Shown here in pieces: positions 25,555 through 33,988 of a stretch of DNA of 64,000 bases; positions within the stretch are counted from its first letter, which is position 1; each line of letters starts with the position of its first letter. Source of the DNA: CAVPTL01 sp963708725. GTDB taxonomy: Bacteria; Actinomycetota; Thermoleophilia; Gaiellales; JAICJC01. The stretch lies in the NCBI GenBank assembly GCA_963708725.1, contig CAVPTL010000008.1, positions 806,001 through 870,000 on the forward strand, read 5' to 3'. Under the pieces are notes generated by a model that was given only the letters and a program-made list of their open reading frames with translations, searched no databases and was not told the origin of the DNA. The position numbers were made by a program, and so were the translations under genes.

Positions 25555-26377
25555 ATGACGACCCACTCCACACCGACGCCTCCCCGGCTCGATCTTCGCA
25601 TCCCCGCAGGCATGATCGAGGTCGAGCTCGAGGCCCGCGACACCACCACGGTGGAACTCACCGCGATCTCAGGGTGGCGACACCGCGCAGGCGGCGATCG
25701 ACGCCACCCGGCAGGAGCTTCGCACCACCGGGGCAATGCCCGAGGTGATCGTGCACTGCCCCGAAAAGCCCGGCAGGCTGCGGGGATTCGGCCGCCAACC
25801 CGAGCTGCGGCTCCGCGTGGTCGCGCCGCTGGGATCGATCGTGCGGGTCTCATCACTGACCGCCGACATCGAATGCTCGGCCGGTGCGCACGAGGTCGCG
25901 TGCAAGACGATTTCGGGCGAGATCACCGTCGGTGACGCCACCGGTGCAGTCAAAATCGACTCGACCAGTGGCGACCTTCGGACCGGGCAGGTCGGCGGCC
26001 CACTGCAAGCGGGATCCATCTCCGGTGACATCGCCGCCGGCGCCATCGGAGCCGAATCCCGTGCGCGCACAATGTCGGGCGACGTCAGGATCGCCGCCGC
26101 CGCCGGTTCGGTCAGAGCATCGAGCATGTCGGGCGATATCGAAATCGGCACGCTGATCGCCGGCGAGGCCGATCTCAGCTCGATGTCGGGCGATATCCGC
26201 GCAGCGGTGGCGCCGGGCGTGCGCGTCTACCTCGACCTCAAGACGCTCTCGGGAGACGCCCGCTCCGAACTCGACGCCGGAATCGACGCGCCCAGCGGAC
26301 CACAGCTCACGCTCAAGGCATCGACCAAGAGCGGGGACGTGACCGTCAGTCGCGCGGCGGCAGCGGTGGGTGTGTGA
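25555..26377 (+). pseudogene. DUF4097 beta-repeat protein, split by a +1 frameshift
   Basis: The ATG at 25555 follows GAAGGGAG. The first frame reads to TVELTAISG, then goes astray. A second frame continues DTAQAAIDATRQELRTTGAMPEVIVHCP and carries the body of the protein. The frames join if one G is removed from the GGG at 25672-25674 (ISGGDTAQ). The body has eight SGD/SGE-headed repeats of about 18-20 residues, the mark of the DUF4097 beta-solenoid family. If an internal start is used (ATG 25736) a 213-residue protein could still be made. The complete product would be 273 residues. Its role is unknown; family members are often linked to the envelope or stress. Confidence 0.75.
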
Positions 26378-26657
26378 CCACGACCTCCCCGATGCTCGCC
26401 GACAGGAGCTCGATCACCATTCCGCCCGTCAACTCCTGATGCATCTCGGCTGCGAGCGCGTCAGAGCGCTCGCAGCCGGCACGATCATCAAAGGTGGTGG
26501 CGGACACGATGTGGCCGGTTTCATCGATCCACACGCGGTAGTTGCGAAAGCCGTCGATCTGCTCGAGTAGTGGGATGAACTCTGCTTCGAGTCGTGGGAT
26601 CAGTTGACGGTACTGGGCAGGATCCAAACGGTATTGACGGATGGTGGCGTACATCAT
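26346..26657 (-). CDS. Small ABM-like (dimeric alpha+beta barrel) protein
   Basis: 103 residues. The pattern YATIRQYRLDPAQY, PLLEQIDGFRNYRVW and HIVSATTFDDRAG fits the antibiotic-biosynthesis-monooxygenase-type ferredoxin-like fold. Members include monooxygenases, haem-degrading enzymes and many uncharacterised proteins; there is no residue here that selects among them. It lies 32 bases downstream of nuoN and may be read through from the nuo operon. Its 3' end overlaps the convergent DUF4097 gene by 32 bases. Confidence 0.6.
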   Translation of the reverse strand: MMYATIRQYRLDPAQYRQLIPRLEAEFIPLLEQIDGFRNYRVWIDETGHIVSATTFDDRAGCERSDALAAEMHQELTGGMVIELLSASIGEVVVTHPPLPPRD

Positions 26658-26689
26658 TCCCGTGCTTTCTGGAGCCGGGGTGGAGTCGG

Positions 26690-28159
26690 TTAGCTGAAGA
26701 GCGAGTTGCTGGCGGTGCGGGCCAGGTCGATCAGTGGCGAGGGCACGATACCTGCGACCAGCACCGCCACGGCTGCGACCGTGGCGGCCAGCGCGAGCAG
26801 CCTGAACGCGGTGCTTGTCTGCGTGGCCGCAGTGGGTTCTGGCTCGGTGGCCTCCCGCTCATACAGCGCCAGTGGGATCCGCAGGTAGTAGATGAGCGCC
26901 ACCATGGTTGCGAGCACGCCGATCACGGCCAGGTAGGTCTGGTCGTTGTCGACCGCGGCGGAGAAGATGTAGAGCTTGCCGATGAATCCGCCACTGGGTG
27001 GGAATCCGGCGAGCGACAACATGCACACGAAGAGCGCCGCGCCCAGCCAGCGATGGCGATAGCCCCAGCCCGAGAAGTCGGCAATATCAACCGGCCTTCC
27101 GATCTGGCGCTCGCGGACAGCCACGATCGCGAACGCTCCGATGTTCATGGCCGCATACACCGTCAGGTAGTACAGCAGCGCGCGGGCGCCGAGCCGGCTG
27201 TCCGCGGCAACGGCGGTCAGCAGAAATCCGGTATGGCCGACGGTGGAGTACGCGAGCATCCGCTTGACGTTGTGCTGCCGCAGCGCACCGAGGTTTCCGA
27301 CGATGAACGAGACGATCGCGACTGCGGCGACGCCGTTCGACCACACATCCGACTGGCCGGGGAAGGCCGTCACCAGCACCCGCAGGATCACGACCAGGGC
27401 GATCGCCTTGGTGGCGGCCGACATGAAGGTCGTCACGGGAGTGGGAGCGCCCTCGTAGGCGTCGGGGGTCCACATATGGAACGGGGCCGCGTTGGCCTTG
27501 AATCCCAGCCCCACGATCACCATTGCGATCCCGGCGAGCAGTACGACATCGGCGTGGTCTCCAGCCCTCATCGCGGTCGCGATCCGATCGAACTCGAGCT
27601 GACCGCTCGCGCCGTACACCAGCGCCGAGCCGTAGAGCAGGAACGCCGCTCCGACCGATCCGATGATGAGGTACTTGAGGCCGGCCTCGATAGAGGTGAT
27701 CTCGTCGGTCTCGATTGCGACCAGGACGTACAGCGCGATCGAGAACAGCTCGAGGGCGACGAACAGGATCACGAAGCTGTTTGCCGCTGCCAGCAGCGCC
27801 ATGCCACCGCAGGCGAACAGGAGCAGCGCGTAGTACTCGACCGCTCGCCGGTAGATCGCTCCGCCCGCGCCGAACGAGACGCACACGGTGAGCAGTCCGG
27901 CGGCGAAGATGATCAGCTGAGCGCCGGCGCCGAAGGCGTCGATGCGAAGCGTGTGGTCAAAGCTCCAGTGTGAGGAGTCGCTGAACTGAAGCGCGGCCGC
28001 CAGCCCGGCGATGACCAATGTCAGCGCCGCCCAACCCGAGGCGAATTGGGCTGCGGGCCGCTCCGGCAGAAACACCCCGATCAAGAGCAGCAGCGACGCG
28101 CCCACCACCAGGATGATCTCGGGGGCGATCGCGGTCAGATCGACGGGAATCAGGCTCAT
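26690..28159 (-). CDS. nuoN: NADH-quinone oxidoreductase subunit N
   Basis: A 489-residue polytopic membrane subunit, one of the three antiporter-like proton channels of complex I. About fourteen hydrophobic segments are visible. Family residues include the Lys in FKANAAPFHMWTPDAYEGAPTP, the half-channel Lys near ATKAIALV and the amphipathic loop NVKRMLAYSTVGHTGF. The ATG overlaps the nuoM stop by four bases. Last nuo gene; a small ABM-like gene follows. Confidence 0.96.
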   Translation of the reverse strand: MSLIPVDLTAIAPEIILVVGASLLLLIGVFLPERPAAQFASGWAALTLVIAGLAAALQFSDSSHWSFDHTLRIDAFGAGAQLIIFAAGLLTVCVSFGAGGAIYRRAVEYYALLLFACGGMALLAAANSFVILFVALELFSIALYVLVAIETDEITSIEAGLKYLIIGSVGAAFLLYGSALVYGASGQLEFDRIATAMRAGDHADVVLLAGIAMVIVGLGFKANAAPFHMWTPDAYEGAPTPVTTFMSAATKAIALVVILRVLVTAFPGQSDVWSNGVAAVAIVSFIVGNLGALRQHNVKRMLAYSTVGHTGFLLTAVAADSRLGARALLYYLTVYAAMNIGAFAIVAVRERQIGRPVDIADFSGWGYRHRWLGAALFVCMLSLAGFPPSGGFIGKLYIFSAAVDNDQTYLAVIGVLATMVALIYYLRIPLALYEREATEPEPTAATQTSTAFRLLALAATVAAVAVLVAGIVPSPLIDLARTASNSLFS

Positions 28160-29625
28160 CCGCCGCCACCTCCCGGGCCGAGCGTGGTTGTATGCGCGGG
28201 CGGAGCCGCCGGGGCCTGATAGCCCTTGACCCGGTTCATGACCCCGAACGGGTAGACGGTGGTCGCCAGCAGCAACACGATCAGCGGTACCGCGATGGCC
28301 AGCTCGCCGGGGCGCAGGTCGGGCGTCTCGTCGCTCACGCGCTCACCGTTATCCCCATGTGCCAGCGCCGAGAACCATCGCAGCGCGTACATGGCGGCCA
28401 GCACGATCGCACAGGCCGCGACGGCGCCCAGCCAGGCCTGCTGCTGGAACGCGCCGATCAAGATGTAGATCTCGCTCACGAACACGCTCGATCCCGGCAC
28501 GGCGAGCATGAACATGGTCGAGAACAGCAGGATGGTCGAGAACCGCGGACGGCCATTTGCCAGCCCACCAAGCCAGCCGAAGCGATCGCCGCCGGCACGC
28601 AGCTCGATCAGGCCGATCAGCAGGAACGAGGCGAGCGATACCAGTCCGTGATTCACCATCTGGAAGATGGCGCCCGTCGAGCCGTTCGCGTTCAGCGCGA
28701 AGATCCCGATGATGATCAGGTTCATCTGCCCCAGCGAGGAGTAGGCAACAACCCCCCGCGCGTCGGGCTGGCGGAATGCAACCAGCGAGCCGTACAGCAG
28801 CCCGACCAGCGCGAGGCCCAAAAACAGCCATCGCCAGTCGTGGGCAGGCCCGGGGAACATCGGCAGGCAGAAGCGCAGCAGGCCGTAGGCGCCGGCCTTC
28901 GAGATCACGCCGGAAAGCAACGCGGTGGTCTCGGGTGCCGACTCGCGGTAGGCGGCGGGCATCCACCCATGCAGCGGAAACATCGGCGCCTTGATGCAGA
29001 ACGCGGCCGCGAAGAAGAAGAAGATCCAGGCCGCGCCCGAGTGCACCTGGGACACCTCGAAGGTGTGGTAGCGGATCCCGATGGCGGCGATCGCGACCAG
29101 CATCAGCAGCGATCCGACCATGGTGTAGACGACAAAGCGGATGGTGGCCGCGCGCCGACCCTCGCCGCCCCACACCGCGATCATCACAAACAGCGGGATC
29201 ATCATCACTTCCCAGCCGACGTAGAACAGCACCAGATCCTGAGCGGTGAAGAGCAGCACCAGCGCGGCTTCGAGCAGCAGCACCAGGCCGAAGTACGCCC
29301 GTGGTCGCTCGCGGCCGGCGCGGATCCCGGCGCCGACCGAGGCCGCGATCCCGACCGACGTCAGCAACATCATGAACAGGCCAAGGCCGTCCATGCCGAC
29401 GTGGTAGCGCACGGAGGTGCCGAACACGAAGTCAGAGATCCACACCTTGTCGGTGACGAACTGCATGCCGCCGTTGACGGTGAACTGGACGAGCGCGACC
29501 GCACCGACCACGATCTCGGCAAGCGTTGCTGCCAGCGCGAACAGCTCGGTCTGACGCCGGTCGAGCGGGGCGATCGCAAGGATGGCGGCGGCCACCAGCG
29601 GCAGGGCGATCAGAAGGGTGATCAC
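28156..29625 (-). CDS. nuoM: NADH-quinone oxidoreductase subunit M
   Basis: A 489-residue membrane subunit and proton channel of complex I. Conserved parts include VGWEVMMIPLFVMI with the key Glu, FCIKAPMFPLHGWMPAAYRESAPETT with a conserved Lys, and VVAYSSLGQMNLI. The GTG start at 29625 overlaps the nuoL stop (GTGA) and gives the usual NuoM N-terminus (ITLLIALPLVAAA). A longer frame upstream is open but lies within nuoL and carries no family residues. Confidence 0.96.
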   Translation of the reverse strand: MITLLIALPLVAAAILAIAPLDRRQTELFALAATLAEIVVGAVALVQFTVNGGMQFVTDKVWISDFVFGTSVRYHVGMDGLGLFMMLLTSVGIAASVGAGIRAGRERPRAYFGLVLLLEAALVLLFTAQDLVLFYVGWEVMMIPLFVMIAVWGGEGRRAATIRFVVYTMVGSLLMLVAIAAIGIRYHTFEVSQVHSGAAWIFFFFAAAFCIKAPMFPLHGWMPAAYRESAPETTALLSGVISKAGAYGLLRFCLPMFPGPAHDWRWLFLGLALVGLLYGSLVAFRQPDARGVVAYSSLGQMNLIIIGIFALNANGSTGAIFQMVNHGLVSLASFLLIGLIELRAGGDRFGWLGGLANGRPRFSTILLFSTMFMLAVPGSSVFVSEIYILIGAFQQQAWLGAVAACAIVLAAMYALRWFSALAHGDNGERVSDETPDLRPGELAIAVPLIVLLLATTVYPFGVMNRVKGYQAPAAPPAHTTTLGPGGGGG

Positions 29626-31517
29626 AGGTTGGCCTTTGTCAGGAAGTACACGGCGAGCACCGCTCCGCCGGCCACCAGGGTGACGGCGTAGCTTCGAACC
29701 AGGCCGGTCTGGGCTGCGGCAACACCGCGCGACACGCCGCGCACCGTGGCCGAGAGCGCGGTGATCGAGCCCCAGATCACGTAGCGCTCGAAGAAGCGAT
29801 AGAGCCCGACGGCCACAGCGGCAAAGGGCGCGTACCCGATCGAGTCGTACAGCTCGTCGAAGTAGAACTTGTGCTCGGCCAGCTTCGCCCACCATCCCAG
29901 CGGTGCCTTGACCCGAGCCAGGCGCGCCGGGTCGGCGTACGTCCACCAGATCAGGACACCGCCGGCGATCCCGAACGACCACGAGATCAAGGTTGTGACG
30001 ATGTCGTCGGTGACGGTGGTCGCGCCCGACGGAGCGGTCGCCCCGAGCCACTCGCCGAAGTGGTCGACGGTGCCGAACCCGAGGTCGAGGAATCCAACCA
30101 GGATCGCTCCCACCGCGAGCGCGGCGATCACGATCATCATCGTCACAGGCCCTTCACCGTGGTCGGTATGCAGATGCTCCTTGGCGAACTCGGAGCGCTC
30201 GCCGTAGAACGTCAGCCGCATCAGCCGCACCGCATACATGCCGGTGAAGAAGGCGCCGATAAGACCTCCGCCCCACACACACCAGGTGAGGGCGGTGTGG
30301 CCGTCGAGCGCCGAGGCCAGGATCTCGTCCTTGCTGAGCGGGAAGAAGCCGATCAGTGCTCCGGTGCCGATCCACATCAGCCATTTGGTCTTTGGCAGTG
30401 CCGATCCCAGGCCACCCATCTTGCGCACGTCCTGCTCGGCGGACATGGCGTGGATGACGACGCCGGCGCCGAGGAACAGCAGCGCCTTGAAGAACGCGTG
30501 TGCAAGCAGCAGGAACATGCCCTGGCTGTAGGCGCCGACCCCGACCGCCGTGAACATGTACCCGATCTGGCTCATCGTCGAGTAGGCGATGATGCGCTTG
30601 ATGTCGGTCTGCACCATCGCGATCACGCCGGCCATCAGCAGCGTCGCGAGGCCAAGCCAGGCGATCAGGTCATGGACGTGGGGTGCGTTTTGGAAGATCA
30701 CGTGGGTGCGCGCCACCAGGTACACACCGGCGGTCACCATCGTCGCTGCGTGGATCAGCGCCGAGACCGGAGTCGGGCCCTCCATCGCATCGGGAAGCCA
30801 CGTCTGTAGCGGTAGCTGGGCGGATTTCGCCACGGCACCGACCAGCAGCCCCAGCGCCACCAGGTTGGCGTCGGTCGAGCCTTGCGGCCACGGCTGGTGG
30901 GGGGAGAGCATCACCGAGAAGTCGGTGGTGCCCACGTCTCGGACCATGAAGAAGACCGCGACCGCGATCCCGACATCGCCGATGGCATTCATCACGAACG
31001 CCTTCTTGGCGGCGATCACGGGCTCCGGGCGCTCGTACCAAAACCCGATCAGCAGATACGAGGAGAGTCCTACGAGCCCCCAGCCCGCCAGCAGCAGCGC
31101 GAAGTTGGCCGACATCACCAGCAGCAACATCGAGAACAGGAACATGTTGAGGTAGGCGAAGAACCGGCGTTCCTTGGGGTCGCCGTGCATGTAGCCGATC
31201 GAGTAGAGCACGATCAGGCTGCCGACGCCCGAGACGATCAGCATCTCGGTCACGGCCAGCTGGTCGACCTGGATCGCCAGTGGGATCTTGAACGTCGACG
31301 AGGTCGCCCAGGTGTAGAGCGTGTACACCGACGAGCGTTGCGAGGCGTCGTGGGAGAGCATCCGGACGAACACCCCGGCGGCCGCCACAAACGACGCTGC
31401 GGCAAACGCCGTGCCGGTCCACGCGGCGACTGTGCGGGAGATCCGGGTGGCGGCCAGGGTCAGCAGCACCACGCCGGCAAGCGGCAGAAACAGGCAGATC
31501 CAGGAGAGGGTTTCCAC
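29622..31517 (-). CDS. nuoL: NADH-quinone oxidoreductase subunit L
   Basis: A 631-residue subunit, the distal proton channel of complex I with the long lateral helix at its C-terminal end. Visible family motifs are AGWGLVGLSSYLLIGFWYERP, SAQLPLQTWLPDAMEGPTPVSALIHAATMV and DIKRIIAYSTMSQIGYM. Length is normal. It follows nuoK by two bases. Confidence 0.97.
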   Translation of the reverse strand: METLSWICLFLPLAGVVLLTLAATRISRTVAAWTGTAFAAASFVAAAGVFVRMLSHDASQRSSVYTLYTWATSSTFKIPLAIQVDQLAVTEMLIVSGVGSLIVLYSIGYMHGDPKERRFFAYLNMFLFSMLLLVMSANFALLLAGWGLVGLSSYLLIGFWYERPEPVIAAKKAFVMNAIGDVGIAVAVFFMVRDVGTTDFSVMLSPHQPWPQGSTDANLVALGLLVGAVAKSAQLPLQTWLPDAMEGPTPVSALIHAATMVTAGVYLVARTHVIFQNAPHVHDLIAWLGLATLLMAGVIAMVQTDIKRIIAYSTMSQIGYMFTAVGVGAYSQGMFLLLAHAFFKALLFLGAGVVIHAMSAEQDVRKMGGLGSALPKTKWLMWIGTGALIGFFPLSKDEILASALDGHTALTWCVWGGGLIGAFFTGMYAVRLMRLTFYGERSEFAKEHLHTDHGEGPVTMMIVIAALAVGAILVGFLDLGFGTVDHFGEWLGATAPSGATTVTDDIVTTLISWSFGIAGGVLIWWTYADPARLARVKAPLGWWAKLAEHKFYFDELYDSIGYAPFAAVAVGLYRFFERYVIWGSITALSATVRGVSRGVAAAQTGLVRSYAVTLVAGGAVLAVYFLTKANL

Positions 31518-31519
31518 GG

Positions 31520-31825
31520 TCAGTTCTTGAGGCTCGTCAGGGCGTCGACGTCGAGATCCGCCTTACGTCGGGCGGCGGCGACCACCAGGCCGAGTCCGAT
31601 CACGACCTCCGATGCTGCGACCGCCATCACCACCAGCGCAAATGACTGGCCGGCGGTCTGGCTGTGCAGGCGCGCGAACGAGATCAATGCGAGGTTGCAC
31701 GAGTTGAGCATGATCTCGACCGAGAGCAGCAGGATCAGCGGGCTGCGGCGAGTGAAGATACCGAACAGGCCGATCCCAAACAGGATGGCCGAGACCGAGA
31801 TGAAGTAGCCGACATTGACGTCCAT
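31520..31825 (-). CDS. nuoK: NADH-quinone oxidoreductase subunit K
   Basis: 101 residues with three membrane helices. The two buried Glu residues of the proton path are present in LLSVEIMLNSCNL and VVMAVAASEVVIGLGL. The ATG overlaps the nuoJ stop by one base (TGATG). Confidence 0.97.
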   Translation of the reverse strand: MDVNVGYFISVSAILFGIGLFGIFTRRSPLILLLSVEIMLNSCNLALISFARLHSQTAGQSFALVVMAVAASEVVIGLGLVVAAARRKADLDVDALTSLKN

Positions 31826-32481
31826 CAGGTCTTCTCGTCCTCGTCGGGTGCGCCCACGGCCGTGCCCACCTCGAACCGGGTTTCGATGTCCATCACCTGC
31901 GACTGCACCGTGCGCGGCAGCGCCTGCACGGGTGCATCCTCGAGCGATCCCAGCTCGCCCGGCTGGCGCGGCGCGGCCTTTCGTGAGCCCAGCACCACTC
32001 CGCCAATCGCGGCCACCATCAACATGATCGAGGTGGTCTCGAAGGCGAGCAGATACCGCCCCAGGAGTGACGTCCCGATGTTGAGCGGCCCGCCGAACGC
32101 ACCGCTGACGGCGGCACCCTGGGGGAAGCTCTCATGGCCGACGGCGAAGATCACCTCGACCACCAGCGCGACCGCGGCGACGAAGGCCGCGCCGGTTTGC
32201 CAGAGAGGCCGGCTGGCGGTCGGTTCGTCGGCGCGTCCACCCAGGTAGGCGGTCACGAACATGAACATGATCATCACCGCGCCCGCGTACACGATCACCT
32301 GCGCGGCGGCCAGGAAGTCGGCCTGGAGCAGCAGGTAGAAGGTCGCCAGCGACACCAGGTTGAGCAGCAGCGACAACGCGGAGTGAAACGGGTTGCCCGA
32401 CAGGACGACTCCCAGTGCCGATCCGATCGCGAGCGCCGTGGCGGCCGCAAACACGATGTCGTAGAAGAGATGGTTCGGCAT
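31825..32481 (-). CDS. nuoJ: NADH-quinone oxidoreductase subunit J
   Basis: 218 residues with five hydrophobic segments. The family stretch LLQADFLAAAQVIVYAGAVMIMFMFV, containing the flexible pi-bulge helix region, is clear. The C-terminal 50 residues are polar and variable. It begins nine bases after nuoI. Confidence 0.95.
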   Translation of the reverse strand: MPNHLFYDIVFAAATALAIGSALGVVLSGNPFHSALSLLLNLVSLATFYLLLQADFLAAAQVIVYAGAVMIMFMFVTAYLGGRADEPTASRPLWQTGAAFVAAVALVVEVIFAVGHESFPQGAAVSGAFGGPLNIGTSLLGRYLLAFETTSIMLMVAAIGGVVLGSRKAAPRQPGELGSLEDAPVQALPRTVQSQVMDIETRFEVGTAVGAPDEDEKT

Positions 32482-32490
32482 GGTGCGGAG

Positions 32491-32973
32491 TTACTCGGCC
32501 TCGACCACGTCGTAGGGATCGACAGGAGCGACCGGCGTGCGACGTGCCTCCGGGCCGGGTTCGAGCAGCATCTCCTTGGTGTACACCATCGCCTCACGCG
32601 ACATCTCGGCCAGCTCGAAGTCATGGCCGAGCGTGATCGCATCGAACGGACAGGCCAGCTCGCAGTAGCCGCAGAAGATGCAGCGGCTCATGTTGATCTC
32701 GTAGATGCGGGCGTAGCGCTCGCCGGCCGAGTAGCGCTCGTCGGCGGTGTTCTCGTCGGCCACGACGCGGATGCAGTCGGCCGGGCAGGCGGCGGCGCAC
32801 AGCGAGCAGCCGACGCATTTCTCCAGGCCGTTCTCATGTCGGTGCAGCCGATGGCGCCCGCGAAACCGTGGGTACACGGCGCGCTTCTCGTTGGGGAACT
32901 GCTGGGTCACCGGCTTCTTGAACAGGTGCCGGAACGTGACGCCAAAACCTTTGACCGAATCGACTACGGGCAT
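32491..32973 (-). CDS. nuoI: NADH-quinone oxidoreductase subunit I
   Basis: A 160-residue peripheral subunit holding clusters N6a and N6b. The two ferredoxin motifs are CVGCSLCAAACPADC and CIFCGYCELACPFDA, all eight cysteines present. The ATG at 32973 has GAGGA upstream and gives the usual N-terminus; an earlier in-frame start lacks family residues. It starts 16 bases after nuoH. Confidence 0.96.
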   Translation of the reverse strand: MPVVDSVKGFGVTFRHLFKKPVTQQFPNEKRAVYPRFRGRHRLHRHENGLEKCVGCSLCAAACPADCIRVVADENTADERYSAGERYARIYEINMSRCIFCGYCELACPFDAITLGHDFELAEMSREAMVYTKEMLLEPGPEARRTPVAPVDPYDVVEAE

Positions 32974-32989
32974 GTGTTTTCCTCGCGGG

Positions 32990-33988
32990 TCATGCGCGGT
33001 ACGCAACCACGATAGAGGTGATGAGCAGGTTCAGAGTGGCGGCGGGAAGCAGCACCTTCCAGCCGATCGACATGAGCACGTCGTAGCGGACGCGCGGCAG
33101 CGTAGCGCGCACCCACATCTGCAGCAGAATGAAGATCGCCATCTTGATCAGCATCCAGATCGGGCCGGGCAGAATCGGCCCGTCATACCCGCCCAGAAAC
33201 AGGATCGACGCCACCGCCGAGAAGGCAATCAGCGAGACGTACTCGGCGTTTTGGAACATCGCCCAGCGCATGCCGCCGTACTCGGTGTGGTAGCCGGCGA
33301 CCAGCTCGCCCTCGGCCTCGGGCAGGTCGAACGGTATGCGGCTGACCTCGGCGGTCGAGGCCACCAGGTAGATACAGAAGCCGATGAACTGGGGGACGAT
33401 GTACCACATGCCGTCGTGTTGCTGGGCGGACACGATCCCCGTCAGCGAGAGCGACTGGCTCATCATCACCACGCCGATCACGGCCAGCGCGAGGCTGACC
33501 TCGTAGGAGACCAGCTGCGACACCGCGCGCATCGAGCCGAACAGCGAGTACTTGGAGCTCGACGACCAGCCGCCGACCAGGAACCCGTAGAAGCTGACCG
33601 ATCCGAGTGCGAACACGACCAGCAGCGCGACGCTGGGATCGGAGATCCACCAGTGGAAGCTGATCGAGGTACCGGGGATGGTGGTGGCACCGCCGTCAAA
33701 CGGGATCACGCCGAACACGGTGATCGCGGCAAACAACGAGATCACCGGCGCGATCAGGTAGAGCGCGGGCGAGATGCCGTCGGGCAGAAGGCTCTCTTTG
33801 CGCAGCAGCTTGACGAGGTCGGCGATTGGCTGCAAGAGGCCGAAGGGGCCGACCCGGTTTGGGCCCAGCCGTTGCTGAAAGCGGCTCAGCACGCGCCGTT
33901 CGACCCAGGTCAGGACGGCGAATACCGCCATCACCAGGTTCGCGAGAATGGCCGCCTTGACCAGCGTAATCCAAAAGCCGTCAGGCAT
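32990..33988 (-). CDS. nuoH: NADH-quinone oxidoreductase subunit H
   Basis: A 332-residue membrane subunit next to the quinone site. Family motifs are ERRVLSRFQQRLGPNRVGPFGLLQP, GSVSFYGFLVGGWSSSSKYSL and AEVSRIPFDLPEAEGELVAGY, which carry the charged residues that line the quinone cavity. The ATG at 33988 overlaps nuoG by eight bases; the frame extends upstream but only within nuoG. Confidence 0.96.
   Translation of the reverse strand: MPDGFWITLVKAAILANLVMAVFAVLTWVERRVLSRFQQRLGPNRVGPFGLLQPIADLVKLLRKESLLPDGISPALYLIAPVISLFAAITVFGVIPFDGGATTIPGTSISFHWWISDPSVALLVVFALGSVSFYGFLVGGWSSSSKYSLFGSMRAVSQLVSYEVSLALAVIGVVMMSQSLSLTGIVSAQQHDGMWYIVPQFIGFCIYLVASTAEVSRIPFDLPEAEGELVAGYHTEYGGMRWAMFQNAEYVSLIAFSAVASILFLGGYDGPILPGPIWMLIKMAIFILLQMWVRATLPRVRYDVLMSIGWKVLLPAATLNLLITSIVVAYRA

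Noticed and set aside
25076..26377. A toxin-antitoxin system
   Set aside because: The RHH protein resembles an antitoxin end, but the partner is a DUF4097 beta-repeat protein with no toxin motif.
28192..29691. A 499-codon open frame opposite nuoM
   Set aside because: Composition is full of Gln, His, Arg and Asp without hydrophobic core or motifs; it is the shadow of the nuoM gene.
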